Below, piece by piece: positions 36,019 to 45,219 of a DNA stretch of 64,000 nt. A program made the translations under genes and the position numbers. This DNA comes from Microlunatus capsulatus (GTDB lineage Bacteria > Actinomycetota > Actinomycetes > Propionibacteriales > Propionibacteriaceae), in contig NZ_JAGIOB010000001.1 in NCBI RefSeq assembly GCF_017876495.1, positions 3,410,001 through 3,474,000 of the forward strand, in the 5' to 3' direction. Positions within the stretch are counted from its first letter, which is position 1; each line of letters opens with the position of its first letter. Under the pieces are notes generated by a model. The model was not told where the DNA came from. It made no database searches and was given only the letters and a program-made list of their open reading frames with translations.

Positions 36019-36879
36019 CTAGGTCTGCTCGGCCGGGCACCACCAGGTGGTGCGGCCGCCGACCGTGGCCCGCTCCATGGCGGTGCCGCAGCGCGGGCAG
36101 TGCCGGCCCGCGCCCCGGAAGGGGATGACCTCGCCGGTGTGCACGCCGCCGTGCGCGATGGCGGCCTTCGTCGCGGTGTGCAGCGCCTCGTGCAGTCGCT
36201 CGAGCTCGCCGTCGGTGAGCTCGTCGACCGGGCGGCGGGGCGACAGCCGGGCCTGCCACAGCGTCTCGTCGGCCAGCAGGTTGCCCACGCCGGCGACGAC
36301 GGACTGGTCGAGCAGCCGGGCCTTGAGCGGGGACCGGCCGCGGCGGACACGGGCGGCCAGCTCCTCGGCCCCCACGGTCTCGGCGTCCGGGCCGAGCGCG
36401 CTGGTGTCCGGGTCGAGCCGGACCCGGCCGAGCCGGCGCTTGTCGAACAGCCGCAGCGTCCCGCCGTCCTCGAAGGTCAGCGTGAACCGGTCCCAGACCG
36501 CCTTGCGGTCGGGCTCTTCACCGCCCTGGCCGTACCGGCCGCCCAGCCAGTCGCCGCCCTCGGTCAGCGTGCCGTCGGGCCCGGTGACCAGGATCCGCCC
36601 GCTCATCCCCAGGTGCAGGCCCAGCACCGGCCCCGGGGTCCGCGAGCGCCCCGTCCCCGGGGTCCGCGAGCGCCCCGTCCCCGAGGTCTCGCACCACAGG
36701 GACTTGCCGCGCCGGAAGGCGCCGGTCAGGGAGCGGCCGAGCAGGGCGGTCCGGATCTCACCGGGGGCGTGCGGCCGGCACTCGTAGGTGTCGGTGTCGT
36801 CCACCTCGGCGATCCGGCGGTGCAGGGCCGCCCGCTCGACGGTGGCGCGGGCACTCTCGACCTCGGGCAGCTCGGGCAC
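36019..36879 (-). CDS. Fpg/Nei family DNA glycosylase
   Basis: 286 residues. The GTG at 36879 gives V/M-PELPEVESAR; removal of the first residue exposes Pro as the Schiff-base nucleophile with Glu next, so this start is compelled although the frame extends to 36906. LGLHLGMSGRI, the helix-two-turn-helix SVVAGVGNLLADETLW and a C-terminal zinc-finger region are present. The finger reads CPRCG...WCPAEQT: the expected fourth Cys is Glu. A perfect 24-bp tandem duplication (36635-36682) adds a second GTGRSRTP unit in a loop. Confidence 0.88.
   Translation of the reverse strand: MPELPEVESARATVERAALHRRIAEVDDTDTYECRPHAPGEIRTALLGRSLTGAFRRGKSLWCETSGTGRSRTPGTGRSRTPGPVLGLHLGMSGRILVTGPDGTLTEGGDWLGGRYGQGGEEPDRKAVWDRFTLTFEDGGTLRLFDKRRLGRVRLDPDTSALGPDAETVGAEELAARVRRGRSPLKARLLDQSVVAGVGNLLADETLWQARLSPRRPVDELTDGELERLHEALHTATKAAIAHGGVHTGEVIPFRGAGRHCPRCGTAMERATVGGRTTWWCPAEQT
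36635..36682. repeat. 24-bp perfect tandem duplication inside the Fpg/Nei gene
   Basis: Two identical 24-bp units (36635-36658 and 36659-36682) encode duplicated GTGRSRTP residues and keep the frame. Probably recent slippage in a surface loop before the LGLHLGMSG strand. Confidence 0.9.
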
Positions 36880-36938
36880 GGCGGACAGTGTGCCCGGTGC
36901 GACCAAGGCGCGGTCGGGGGTCTGGCTAGGGTCGGGGC

Positions 36939-37391
36939 ATGGCCGCCGAGGGACCGCTCGTGGTGACCGCCGACCTCATGGTCGACGCCGAGGAGCTGCG
37001 CTGGCGGTTCTCGCGCGCCTCCGGACCGGGCGGGCAGGGCGTCAACACGACCGACAGCCGGGTCGAGCTGTCCTGGACGCCCGAGGGCTCGGCGTCGGTG
37101 GGCCGGCTGCCGCCGGCGCTGCAGGAGCGGCTGACGGCGCGCCTCGCCGGCCGCCTCGTCCAGGGCGCCCTGGTCGTCGTCGCCTCGGAGCACCGCGCCC
37201 AGCTGCGCAACCGGGAGGCCGCCCGCGACCGGCTCGCGGCGCAGCTGCGGCACGCTCTGGCGCCCCCGCCCCCGCGGCGCCGGGCGACCCGGCCCACCCG
37301 CGGCTCCGTCGAGCGGCGGCTGCAGGGCAAGCGGGTCCGCTCCGGCGTCAAGGCCGGGCGACGGCGGGGGCGTGACGCCGGCTGGTCATGA
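36939..37391 (+). CDS. arfB: Alternative ribosome-rescue factor ArfB (peptidyl-tRNA hydrolase)
   Basis: 150 residues. Release-factor catalytic domain with the GGQ loop in RASGPGGQGVNTTDSRVEL and no codon-recognition domains, followed by a basic C-terminal tail (RRLQGKRVRSGVKAGRRRGR) that enters the mRNA channel. It frees stalled ribosomes by hydrolysing peptidyl-tRNA. Leaderless start with TAGGGT (36927-36932), 6 nt before the ATG. Divergent from the glycosylase gene. Confidence 0.92.
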   Translation: MAAEGPLVVTADLMVDAEELRWRFSRASGPGGQGVNTTDSRVELSWTPEGSASVGRLPPALQERLTARLAGRLVQGALVVVASEHRAQLRNREAARDRLAAQLRHALAPPPPRRRATRPTRGSVERRLQGKRVRSGVKAGRRRGRDAGWS

Positions 37392-37468
37392 TCAGCGCGC
37401 CGGGCGCCGGTCGGCGACCATGATCATCGGCGGCCGGCGGGGTGCTGACGGCGGGTAGGGTGCTCGTC

Positions 37469-37489
37469 GTGTCCCGGTGCTGCCCGTGA
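37469..37489 (+). other. Possible 6-codon leaderless upstream ORF before lacI
   Basis: TAGGGT (37456-37461) predicts a transcript start at the GTG at 37469. That GTG opens VSRCCP-stop, and its TGA overlaps the GTG at 37486 (GTGA). It could couple translation of the regulator, or be chance. Confidence 0.25.
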
Positions 37490-38493
37490 CCGCGCCCAAG
37501 CTCGGTCACCCCGCGAGCATCCGGGACGTGGCCCGGATCGCCGGTGTCTCGCGGCAGACCGTCTCCCGGGTGATCAACGACCACCCGAGCCTGCGGCCCG
37601 AGACCCGCGACCGCGTGCAGGCCGTCATCGACGAGCTCAACTACCGGCCCAACCCCATCGCCCGCGCGCTGGGCGGCAGCCGCTCCCGCACCTTCGGCGT
37701 GATCGCCTCCCAGCGCACGCAGTGGGGGCCGTCCGCGGCGATCCAGGGGGTCGAGCGCGCCGCGCGGGACGCCGGCTACCTCGTCAACACCACGAACCTG
37801 GCCTCGACCGAGCCGCAGGTGATCCGCGAGGCCCTGGCTCTGCAGGTCGAGCACAAGGTCGAGGGGCTGGTGATCATCGCCCCGCAGACCCGCACGCTCA
37901 ACCAGATCGACGAGCTGGCCCTGGACATCCCCTACGTCCTGCTGCACTCCCGCGCCCAGGGCGACGAGCACGAGCTGTTCGTGGACCAGCTGGCCGGGGC
38001 GCGGGCCGCCACCCGGCACCTCGTGCGGCTCGGGCACCGCGACATCTTCCACCTGGCCGGACCGCAGGAGTGGATCGAGGCGGAGGCCCGGATGCAGGGC
38101 TTCCTGGCCGAGATGGTCGACGCCGACCTGCCCGTCCGGCCGCCCGTGCTGGGGGACTGGACGCCCGACTTCGGCTACCACGCCGGTCGCGAGCTGGCCC
38201 GCTTCCGCGACTTCACCGCGGTGTTCACGGCCAACGACCAGATGGCGCTCGGGCTCGTGCACGCCTTCCGCGACGCCGGGCTCGACGTGCCCCGCGACGT
38301 CAGCGTCGTCGGCTTCGACGACATGCCCGAGGCCGCGCACTTCTGGCCGCCGCTGACCACCGTGCGGCAGGACTTCGAGGAGCTCGGCCGGCGCTGCGTC
38401 GCGCGGCTGCTCGGCGGCAGCGAGGGGGAGGAGCCGGCCCCGCTGGAACCGCAGCTGGTCGTCCGCGGTTCGACGGCCCCGCCGGCCCGCTGA
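37477..38493 (+). CDS. LacI-family transcriptional regulator
   Basis: 338 residues from GTG 37477; GTG 37486 is an alternative. The N-terminal LacI helix-turn-helix SIRDVARIAGVSRQTVSRVINDHPSLRPETR includes the hinge helix NYRPNPIARALGG; the effector domain is a periplasmic-binding fold with GDWTPDFGYHAG and VFTANDQMALGLVHAFRDAG. It precedes a monosaccharide ABC importer in the same direction, and a palindrome typical of LacI operators lies between, so it probably represses the importer until a sugar binds. The promoter is TAGGGT at 37456-37461. Confidence 0.92.
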   Translation: MLPVTAPKLGHPASIRDVARIAGVSRQTVSRVINDHPSLRPETRDRVQAVIDELNYRPNPIARALGGSRSRTFGVIASQRTQWGPSAAIQGVERAARDAGYLVNTTNLASTEPQVIREALALQVEHKVEGLVIIAPQTRTLNQIDELALDIPYVLLHSRAQGDEHELFVDQLAGARAATRHLVRLGHRDIFHLAGPQEWIEAEARMQGFLAEMVDADLPVRPPVLGDWTPDFGYHAGRELARFRDFTAVFTANDQMALGLVHAFRDAGLDVPRDVSVVGFDDMPEAAHFWPPLTTVRQDFEELGRRCVARLLGGSEGEEPAPLEPQLVVRGSTAPPAR

Positions 38494-38517
38494 GCATCGT
38501 TATGTGAGCGATACTCA
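38491..38517. promoter_or_regulatory. Imperfect inverted repeat at the end of lacI
   Basis: TGAGCATCG (38491-38499) and CGATACTCA (38509-38517) pair with one mismatch around a 9-bp loop, overlapping the lacI stop. Either a weak terminator or a second operator. Confidence 0.35.
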
Positions 38518-38562
38518 GCGTTTCCTCAAGGAGGCGCGCCCGGTTGAGTCCCTGTGCTTAGA

Positions 38563-38576
38563 TGTGACCGGTCACA
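38563..38576. promoter_or_regulatory. Palindromic LacI-type operator for the sugar importer
   Basis: TGTGACCGGTCACA is a perfect 14-bp palindrome immediately after a TTAGAT -10 candidate (38558-38563). It lies in the 309-bp gap between lacI and the binding-protein gene, with about 225 nt of leader following. The rest of the gap (38577-38802) shows no gene; the open frame at 38504-38806 crosses the operator and looks non-coding. Confidence 0.65.
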
Positions 38577-38802
38577 AACGTAGGGAACCTTCCCCTGACG
38601 ACGACGGAGTCGGACAGATGCCAGTAGTCCGCGCGGTCACCGCGCCCTCTGCTGCTCGCCCGATCCCGGCGCCGGTGACCACCCCGTCCGCGACGTCCGT
38701 GCCCCAGGTCGGTCCTCGACCTCCTGCCGCACGTGCCCGCTCCCGCTCGCTCCGCTCCGCCATGCCCGTGGGTGCCGGCAGCAACAACCGAAAGGATCCT
38801 TC

Positions 38803-39933
38803 GTGATCAACAGACGCCGAATGCTCGCCGGCCTCGCGGCGACCGCCGCCCTGACCCTCAGCCTCTCCGCCTGCGGCGGCGGCCGGGCCGGCGCCGGTGG
38901 CGACACCTCCGCCGAGCCGGGCTCCAACGCCGGCGCCCTGATCGGCGTGGCCATGCCCACCAAGACCTCCGAGCGCTGGATCGACGACGGCAACAACGTC
39001 AAGGCCAAGCTGGAGTCCCTGGGCTATAAGGTCGACCTGCAGTACGCCAACGACAAGGTCCCCGACCAGCAGCAGCAGATCGAGTCGATGCTGAACAACG
39101 GCGCCAAGGCGCTGATCGTGGCCTCGATCGACGGCACCGCGCTCACCACGCAGCTGGCCGACGCCGGTACCGACGGCGTCAAGGTCATCGCCTACGACCG
39201 CCTGATCAACGGCTCGCCGAACGTCGACTACTACGTCACCTTCGACAACGAGAAGGTCGGCATCCAGCAGGGCACCTCGCTGCTCACCGGCCTCGGCATC
39301 CTCGACGCCGACGGCAAGGAGACCGGCGAGAAGGGCCCGTTCAACGTCGAGCTCTTCGCCGGCAGCCCGGACGACAACAACGCCACCTTCTTCTACAACG
39401 GTGCGATGAGCGTCCTGCAGCCCTACATCGACAACGGCACCCTCGTCGTCCCGTCGAAGCAGACCGAGTTCCAGCAGGTCGCCACCCAGCAGTGGAAGCT
39501 CGACACCGCGCAGGCCCGGATGGAGACCATCCTCAACGGCTTCTACTCCGGCAAGGACCTCGACGGCGTGCTGTCGCCCTACGACGGCATCTCGCGCGGC
39601 ATCCTGAACGCCACTAAGTCGGCGGGCATCGACAACCCGATCGTGACCGGCCAGGACGCCGAGAAGCCCTCGGACAAGCTGATCCTCGACGGCGTGCAGT
39701 ACTCGACGATCTTCAAGGACACCCGCAAGCTCGGTGACACGGCCGCCACGATGGTCGACGCGGTGCTGAACGGGAAGACCCCGGAGACCAACGACAACGA
39801 GACCTACAACAACAAGGTCAAGGTCGTCCCGGCCTACCTGCACGAGTCCGTGATCATCACCAAGGACAACCTCACCAAGGAGGTCGTCGACTCCGGCTAC
39901 TACACCCAGGCCGAGGTCGAGAAGGGCGAGTGA
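38803..39933 (+). CDS. chvE: Monosaccharide ABC transporter substrate-binding lipoprotein (ChvE type)
   Basis: 376 residues. Lipoprotein signal with lipobox LSLSACGGG (Cys about residue 23), then a two-lobed periplasmic-binding fold: IGVAMPTKTSERWIDDGNNVKAKLE, ASIDGTALTTQL, VKVIAYDRLINGS. This matches the ChvE/MmsE group that binds xylose, arabinose, glucose or galactose; the exact sugar is unknown. GTG start with an AAAGGA site. First gene of a three-gene importer. Confidence 0.9.
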   Translation: MINRRRMLAGLAATAALTLSLSACGGGRAGAGGDTSAEPGSNAGALIGVAMPTKTSERWIDDGNNVKAKLESLGYKVDLQYANDKVPDQQQQIESMLNNGAKALIVASIDGTALTTQLADAGTDGVKVIAYDRLINGSPNVDYYVTFDNEKVGIQQGTSLLTGLGILDADGKETGEKGPFNVELFAGSPDDNNATFFYNGAMSVLQPYIDNGTLVVPSKQTEFQQVATQQWKLDTAQARMETILNGFYSGKDLDGVLSPYDGISRGILNATKSAGIDNPIVTGQDAEKPSDKLILDGVQYSTIFKDTRKLGDTAATMVDAVLNGKTPETNDNETYNNKVKVVPAYLHESVIITKDNLTKEVVDSGYYTQAEVEKGE

Positions 39934-39985
39934 GCCCTGCCCGGTCCGCGGACCGGGCGACCGGCTCCTGAGCCGACCAACGCGT

Positions 39986-40020
39986 CCTGAGCCTGTCCCG
40001 CCCCGCGGGGCAGGCTCAGG
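39986..40020 (+). repeat. Variant of the CCTGAGCCTG inverted repeat within the importer operon
   Basis: Arms CCTGAGCCTG (39986-39995) and CAGGCTCAGG (40011-40020) keep the outer half of the family, but the inner GTCGAAGG is replaced by a self-complementary GC core with one T-G mismatch. It lies 50 bp after the binding-protein stop and 50 bp before the ATPase gene, where it could reduce downstream expression or protect the upstream mRNA. Confidence 0.7.
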
Positions 40021-40070
40021 GCGTGAGGCGGGTCCGACCCGCACCACCGAAGCAGCACACGAGGAAGAGC

Positions 40071-41609
40071 ATGGCTGACCACATCCTTGAGATGGTGAAC
40101 ATCACGAAGACGTTCCCCGGCGTGAAGGCGCTGCAGGACGTCAACCTGACCGTCGAGCGCGGTGAGGTGCACGCGATCTGCGGCGAGAACGGTGCCGGCA
40201 AGTCGACGCTGATGAAGGTGCTGTCGGGGGTCTACCCGCACGGCACCTACGAGGGCGAGATCGTCCTCGACGGGCAGCCGGCGTCCTTCTCCGGCATCCG
40301 CGACTCCGAGCGCTCGGGCGTCGTGATCATCCACCAGGAGCTGGCGCTCAGCCCGTTCCTGTCGATCGCGGAGAACATCTTCCTCGGCAACGAGCAGGCC
40401 AAGCGCGGCGTCATCGACTGGAACGCCACGAACCTGGAGGCGGCCCGGCTGCTCGCGCGGGTGGGGCTGGCCGAGAACCCGATCACCAAGATCACCGACA
40501 TCGGCGTGGGCAAGCAGCAGCTGGTGGAGATCGCCAAGGCGCTGTCCAAGGACGTCCGCCTGCTCATCCTCGACGAGCCGACCGCGGCCCTGAACGACGA
40601 GGACTCCGCGCACCTGCTGGACCTGCTGCGGGGCCTGCGCGAGCACGGCATCACCTGCATCATCATCAGCCACAAGCTGAACGAGATCAAAGCCATCGCC
40701 GACCGGGTGACCGTGATCCGCGACGGCCGCACGATCGAGACGCTCGATCTCGACGCCGACGACATCTCCGAGGAGCGGATCATCCGCGGGATGGTCGGCC
40801 GCGACCTGCAGAGCCGCTACCCCGACCGCACCCCGGACATCGGCGAGGAGGTGCTGCGGATCGAGGACTGGACCGTGCAGCACCCGCTCGAGCACTCCCG
40901 CACCGTGGTGGACCACGCGAACCTCTACGTCCGCGCCGGCGAGGTCGTCGGCATCGCGGGCCTGATGGGCGCCGGCCGGACCGAGCTCGCGATGAGCGTG
41001 TTCGGCCGCTCCTACGGCCACAACATCACCGGCAACCTGTACAAGAACGGCCGGCAGATCCAGCTCAAGACGGTGCGCGACGCGATCAAGAACGGGATCG
41101 CCTACGCCACCGAGGACCGCAAGCGGTACGGGCTGAACCTGATCGACGACATCAAGCGCAACATCTCCGGCGCCGCGCTGGAGAAGCTGGCCAAGACCGG
41201 CTGGGTGGACGCGAACCGCGAGCAGGTCGTCGCCAACGACTACCGCAAGAGCATGCGGATCAAGGCGCCCAACGTCGGCGTGCTGACCGGGAAGCTCTCG
41301 GGCGGCAACCAGCAGAAGGTCGTGCTGAGCAAGTGGATGTTCACCGACCCCGACGTGCTGATCCTCGACGAGCCCACCCGGGGCATCGACGTCGGGGCGA
41401 AGTACGAGATCTACACGATCATCAACTCCCTGGCCGCGCAGGGGAAGGCGATCATCGTCATCTCCTCCGAGCTGCCGGAGCTGATGGGCATCTGCGACCG
41501 CATCTACGCCCTGGCCGCCGGACGCATCACCGGTGAGGTCGAGGTGGCGGGCGCGCGGGCCGAGGACCTGATGCACTACATGACCATGGACAAGGACGGA
41601 TCCCGATGA
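40071..41609 (+). CDS. gguA: Monosaccharide ABC transporter ATP-binding protein (GguA type)
   Basis: 512 residues: two fused ABC ATPase domains as in all sugar-transport RbsA/GguA proteins. Domain 1 has Walker [15 protein letters not shown], signature [13 protein letters not shown] and Walker [13 protein letters not shown]; domain 2 has the degenerate Walker [11 protein letters not shown], signature [14 protein letters not shown] and [13 protein letters not shown]. Energises import through the next gene's permease. ATG at 40071; the stop overlaps the permease start by 4 bp (ATGA). Confidence 0.94.
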   Translation: MADHILEMVNITKTFPGVKALQDVNLTVERGEVHAICGENGAGKSTLMKVLSGVYPHGTYEGEIVLDGQPASFSGIRDSERSGVVIIHQELALSPFLSIAENIFLGNEQAKRGVIDWNATNLEAARLLARVGLAENPITKITDIGVGKQQLVEIAKALSKDVRLLILDEPTAALNDEDSAHLLDLLRGLREHGITCIIISHKLNEIKAIADRVTVIRDGRTIETLDLDADDISEERIIRGMVGRDLQSRYPDRTPDIGEEVLRIEDWTVQHPLEHSRTVVDHANLYVRAGEVVGIAGLMGAGRTELAMSVFGRSYGHNITGNLYKNGRQIQLKTVRDAIKNGIAYATEDRKRYGLNLIDDIKRNISGAALEKLAKTGWVDANREQVVANDYRKSMRIKAPNVGVLTGKLSGGNQQKVVLSKWMFTDPDVLILDEPTRGIDVGAKYEIYTIINSLAAQGKAIIVISSELPELMGICDRIYALAAGRITGEVEVAGARAEDLMHYMTMDKDGSR

Positions 41610-42847
41610 GCTCGACCACCCAGACCGCGACGGACCCGTCGCCGGTCATCCCGCCGCCGCGCGAGCAGTCCTCGGGCGGGGTGCTCTCCTTCCTCGCCGG
41701 ACGGCTGCGCCAGATCGGCATCTTCATCGCGCTGATCGCGATCGTGATCCTGTTCCAGATCCTGACCGGCGGCACGTTGCTGACCCCGCGCAACGTCACC
41801 AGCATCATCAACCAGAACGCCTACGTGCTGATCCTGGCCATCGGCATGGTCATGATCATCATCGCCGGCCACATCGACCTCTCGGTGGGCTCGGTGGTGG
41901 CCTTCGTCGGCGCCATGAGCGGCATCTTCATCGTCCAGTGGGGCATGCCCGTCTGGGCCGGCGTCCTGCTGGGCCTGGTCGTGGGCGGCCTGATCGGCGC
42001 CTGGCAGGGGTTCTGGGTCGCCTACGTCGGCATCCCGGCGTTCATCGTCACCCTGGCCGGCATGCTGACCTTCCGCGGCCTCACCCAGATGGTGCTGCAG
42101 AACGTCCCGATCACGCCGTTCCCGGACTCCTACGTGGCCATCGGCTCGGGCTTCCTGCCCCAGCCCAGCGCGACGTCGACGTTCGAGATCCTCACCGTCA
42201 TCCTCGGCGTGGCCGCGACCGCCGGCCTGCTGCTCAGCCAGTTCCGCGAGCGCGCCAAGCGGGTGAAGATGGGCCTGGAGGACGAGCCGCGCTCGTGGTT
42301 CCTGGTCAAGGCCGGCTTCACCGCCGTCTTCATCCTGGCCATCACCTTCACCCTGGCCAGCTACCGCGGCACCCCGATCGTGCTCGTCATCCTGGCGGCG
42401 CTCGTGCTGCTCTACTCGACGGTGATGAACCGCTTCGTGTTCGGCCGCCACGTCTACGCCCGCGGCGGCAACCTGCACGCGGCCCAGCTGTCCGGCATCG
42501 ACACCAAGCGCGTCGACTTCTGGCTGTTCGTCAACATGGGCGTGCTGGCCGCCATCGCCGGCATCGCCTTCACCGCCCGCAGCAACTCGGCCCTCCCGGG
42601 TGCGGGCACCGGCTTCGAGCTGGACGCCATCGCGGCCGTCTTCATCGGCGGCGCGGCCGTCACAGGCGGCATCGGCACCGTGACCGGAGCCATGATCGGC
42701 GGTCTGATCATGGGCGTGCTGAACAACGGCATGTCGCTGCTGGGCCTCGGCAGCGAGGTGCAGTCCTTCATCAAGGGCTTCGTGCTGCTGCTGGCCGTCG
42801 CCTTCGACATCTTCAACAAGCGCCGCGCGGCGAACGCCTCGAAGTAG
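41606..42847 (+). CDS. gguB: Monosaccharide ABC transporter permease (GguB type)
   Basis: 413 residues with about 10 hydrophobic helices. Carries the BPD_transp_2 signature around [19 protein letters not shown] and [32 protein letters not shown]. Forms the membrane channel with the double ATPase encoded just upstream. The longer cytoplasmic insert (about 200-240) is normal for the GguB group. A strong hairpin terminator follows. Confidence 0.93.
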   Translation: MSSTTQTATDPSPVIPPPREQSSGGVLSFLAGRLRQIGIFIALIAIVILFQILTGGTLLTPRNVTSIINQNAYVLILAIGMVMIIIAGHIDLSVGSVVAFVGAMSGIFIVQWGMPVWAGVLLGLVVGGLIGAWQGFWVAYVGIPAFIVTLAGMLTFRGLTQMVLQNVPITPFPDSYVAIGSGFLPQPSATSTFEILTVILGVAATAGLLLSQFRERAKRVKMGLEDEPRSWFLVKAGFTAVFILAITFTLASYRGTPIVLVILAALVLLYSTVMNRFVFGRHVYARGGNLHAAQLSGIDTKRVDFWLFVNMGVLAAIAGIAFTARSNSALPGAGTGFELDAIAAVFIGGAAVTGGIGTVTGAMIGGLIMGVLNNGMSLLGLGSEVQSFIKGFVLLLAVAFDIFNKRRAANASK

Positions 42848-42867
42848 GCCTAGCCGCACGACGCAGC

Positions 42868-42899
42868 AGCGCCCTCCCCGCCTCGGCGGGGAGGGCGCT
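42868..42899. terminator. 15-bp perfect hairpin ending the sugar importer operon
   Basis: AGCGCCCTCCCCGCC (42868-42882) and its exact complement (42885-42899) around TC. Shared by the convergent methyltransferase gene. Confidence 0.85.
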
Positions 42900-42907
42900 G
42901 TCGCGTC

Positions 42908-43591
42908 TCAGGCCGGTCGCGTCCCCTCGACGCAGAGCTGGGTGGCCACCTCGGCCGGGTGCATCCGGTGCTCCAGCCCCCTCAGGTCCGGGTGGGCGCT
43001 GTCGCCGGCGACGCAGCGCTCGACCGCGAACCCGGCGGCCCGCATCTCCGCGGCCAGCGCGGCGTGGTCGTAGCAGAAGCCGCGGTAGTGCTCGGCGCCG
43101 ACGTAGACCTCCGACAGCAGCTGGACGGGGTGGCTGAGCACGTTCCCGAGCTCGGCGTTGCGGGCCATCCCCTGCCGGGCGAGCTCGCCGTTCTCGAGGT
43201 AGCTGCGGGCGCTGGCCTCGACGTCGGGCGTCGCGAGCCGGAGGACCCCGCCGGGCGCGAGCGCGGTGAAGGCCTCCCGCAGCAGCGCCCGGCCCTGCTC
43301 CAGGGTCAGGTGCTCGATGACGTTGTCGGCGAAGACGAGGTCGACGCTGCCGGGTGCCACCGGCCAGGGCCGGATGGCGTCGAGGTGCGCGGCGCAGCGC
43401 CAGCTGATGTCGGTGTCGACCCACCCGGGCAGGGCGCGCCGGCCGGCGCCGACGTTGACGCGCACCACCCCCTCGGCGCGGGCGCGGGCGATCTCGGACT
43501 GGAAGTGGTGTCGTCGGCGGCTCAGCAGGGCGGCGTCGTAGACCCGCCCCCGTGATCCCCCGAGGACACGCCGGATGAGCGAACGTGTCAT
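42908..43591 (-). CDS. Class I SAM-dependent methyltransferase
   Basis: 227 residues from ATG 43591. Motif I VNVGAGRRALPGWVDTDI and the motif II-III region FADNVIEHLTLEQGRALLREAFTALAPGGVLRLATPD resemble glycan- or lipid-associated methyltransferases. The frame stays open to 43729, but that would overlap the RNase P RNA gene, so the shorter start is chosen. Substrate unknown; convergent with the importer operon. Confidence 0.78.
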   Translation of the reverse strand: MTRSLIRRVLGGSRGRVYDAALLSRRRHHFQSEIARARAEGVVRVNVGAGRRALPGWVDTDISWRCAAHLDAIRPWPVAPGSVDLVFADNVIEHLTLEQGRALLREAFTALAPGGVLRLATPDVEASARSYLENGELARQGMARNAELGNVLSHPVQLLSEVYVGAEHYRGFCYDHAALAAEMRAAGFAVERCVAGDSAHPDLRGLEHRMHPAEVATQLCVEGTRPA

Positions 43592-43689
43592 GTCCCGCAC
43601 GACAGGGACCGCGGCGGTCAGCCGTCGACCGGACGGCGAGGTCGGGCCGGGCCGAGCGGAGAGCCGCCGCACGTAAGTGCGACGGAGAG

Positions 43690-44082
43690 GGGACGAGCCG
43701 GTCGGTAAGCCGGATTCTGTCCCGGCCACGAGGGCCGGGGGCGACCATCCATCTGCGACCGCTGTCGCCAGCGGCCTGGTGCGACCTACCCGGAGACTCG
43801 GGCGAGCAGCCCTCGGGCGTCTCCGCAGGCACGCGAGCGTGCCCTTCTTGGTCTTGCTCCCGGTGGGGTTTGCCGAGCCGCCCCAGTCACCTGGGGCGCT
43901 GGTGGTCTCTTACACCGCCGTTTCACCCTTACCCGCACGTCGCCGCGCGGGCGGTCTGTTCTCTGTGGCACTGTCCCGCGGGTCACCCCGGGTGGGCGTT
44001 ACCCACCACCGTGCTCTGTGGAGTCCGGACTTTCCTCGACACCGTCGCCGGTGCCGCGGCCGCCTGACCGACTCGTCCGCCG
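43690..44082 (-). ncRNA. rnpB: RNase P RNA (class A)
   Basis: On the minus strand the conserved CR-I sequence GAGGAAAGTCCGGACTCCAC, then CACAGAGAACAGACCGCC and GGTAAGGGTGAAACGGCGGT occur in order, and the 3' end has ACAGAATCCGGCTTACCGAC (CR-V). The P1 helix pairs GACGAGTCGGTC at the 5' end with GACCGGCTCGTC at the 3' end, which sets the ends within a few bases. It is the ribozyme that matures tRNA 5' ends. Confidence 0.96.
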
Positions 44083-44139
44083 GACACTCTAACCGAGTTG
44101 TCCGCGGTGGTCGCCCCAGCGACCGGGGGCGCGGACCGG

Positions 44140-44988
44140 TCAGGGGAGGGTGAGGACCTCGGCGCCGGTCTCGGTGACCACGAGGCTGTGCTCGAACTGC
44201 GCGCACCGGCTGCCGTCGGCCGTGAGCACGGTCCAGCCGTCGTCCCACATCGACCACTCGGCGGTGCCGAGGGTGAGCATCGGCTCGATGGTGAAGGTCA
44301 TCCCGGGGCGCATCACCGTGGCGTGCCGGGGGTCGTCGTGGTGGGGGATGACCAGGCCCGAGTGGAAGGCGGTGTGCACGCCGTGGCCGGTGTAGTCGCG
44401 GACGACGCCGTACCCGAACCGCTTGGCGTAGCTCTCGACGACGCGGCCGAGGACGTTGACCGCCCGACCCGGTCGGACGGCGGCGACGGCGCGGCGCAGC
44501 GCCTCCTCGGTGCGCTCGGCCAGCAGCCGGGAGGCCTCGTCGAGCTCGCCGCAGCCGAAGGTGACGCAGCTGTCGCCGTGCACGCCGTCGACGAAGGCGG
44601 TCACGTCGATCTTCACCAGGTCGCCGTCCTCCAGCGGCCGGGCGTCCGGGATGCCGTGGCAGATCACCTCGTTCACCGACGTGCAGGAGGACTTCGGGTA
44701 GCCGCGGTAGCCCAGCGTCGAGGGGTAGGCGTGGTGGTCGAGCAGGTACTCGTGGGCGACGCGGTCCAGCTCGTCGGTGGTGACGCCGGGGGCGATGGCG
44801 TCGCCGGCCGCCCGGATGGCGCCCGCCGCGACGCGGCCGGCCACCCGCATCCGCTCGACGGTCTCGGCGGACTGGACGTCCGGGCCCTCGTAGGGGCGGG
44901 GAGCGGGGCGGCCGACGTACTCGGGACGGGGGATCGAGCGGGGCACCGGGCGGGGCGGGGAGACGGGTGCGGGCAGGACGGGGCTCAC
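44140..44988 (-). CDS. map: Type I methionine aminopeptidase
   Basis: 282 residues. M24A pita-bread fold: His in [19 protein letters not shown], Asp ligands in [21 protein letters not shown], His in [13 protein letters not shown], Glu in [11 protein letters not shown] and Glu in the terminal [16 protein letters not shown] Pro/Arg-rich N-terminal extension of about 40 residues is typical of actinobacterial MapB. Removes initiator Met. Leaderless start: TAGCCT 7 nt before GTG 44988. Divergent from the small SPOR-like gene. Confidence 0.93.
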   Translation of the reverse strand: MSPVLPAPVSPPRPVPRSIPRPEYVGRPAPRPYEGPDVQSAETVERMRVAGRVAAGAIRAAGDAIAPGVTTDELDRVAHEYLLDHHAYPSTLGYRGYPKSSCTSVNEVICHGIPDARPLEDGDLVKIDVTAFVDGVHGDSCVTFGCGELDEASRLLAERTEEALRRAVAAVRPGRAVNVLGRVVESYAKRFGYGVVRDYTGHGVHTAFHSGLVIPHHDDPRHATVMRPGMTFTIEPMLTLGTAEWSMWDDGWTVLTADGSRCAQFEHSLVVTETGAEVLTLP

Positions 44989-45017
44989 GCCCGCCAGGCT
45001 AGTTGTACGGTCAGGGC

Positions 45018-45200
45018 ATGGCTGATGGCGAGTGGTGGTACGACCTCAAGACCCGGTCGGCGGTGCAGGACACGAAGGCCGGCAAGATCGCCGACCGGCT
45101 CGGCCCCTACGCCTCCCGCGAGGAGGCGGAGCAGGCGCTGGACAGGGTGGCCGAGCGCAACGAGGCGTTCGACGAGGACCCGCGCTGGAAGGACGACTGA
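45018..45200 (+). CDS. Small conserved SPOR-like protein
   Basis: 60 residues. [36 protein letters not shown] followed by [17 protein letters not shown] matches a short conserved actinobacterial family annotated as SPOR domain-containing; the [13 protein letters not shown] helix is SPOR-like. No function is established. Leaderless: TACGGT (45006-45011), 6 nt before the ATG. Its promoter is back-to-back with that of map. Confidence 0.82.
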   Translation: MADGEWWYDLKTRSAVQDTKAGKIADRLGPYASREEAEQALDRVAERNEAFDEDPRWKDD

Positions 45201-45219
45201 CCGCTCTGGGCGCGGACAA

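Noticed and set aside
37387-37431. Two CATGATCA copies upstream of lacI as a possible operator
   Set aside because: Short palindromic 6-mer cores (TGATCA) with no clear dyad relation to the promoter; insufficient support.
38504-38806. 100-codon ORF between lacI and the binding-protein gene
   Set aside because: Crosses the LacI operator and promoter and ends just inside the next gene; composition is Pro/Ser/Arg shadow-like.
43592-43729. Longer N-terminus for the methyltransferase gene
   Set aside because: It would run into the 3' end of the RNase P RNA gene; the ATG at 43591 gives a complete domain.
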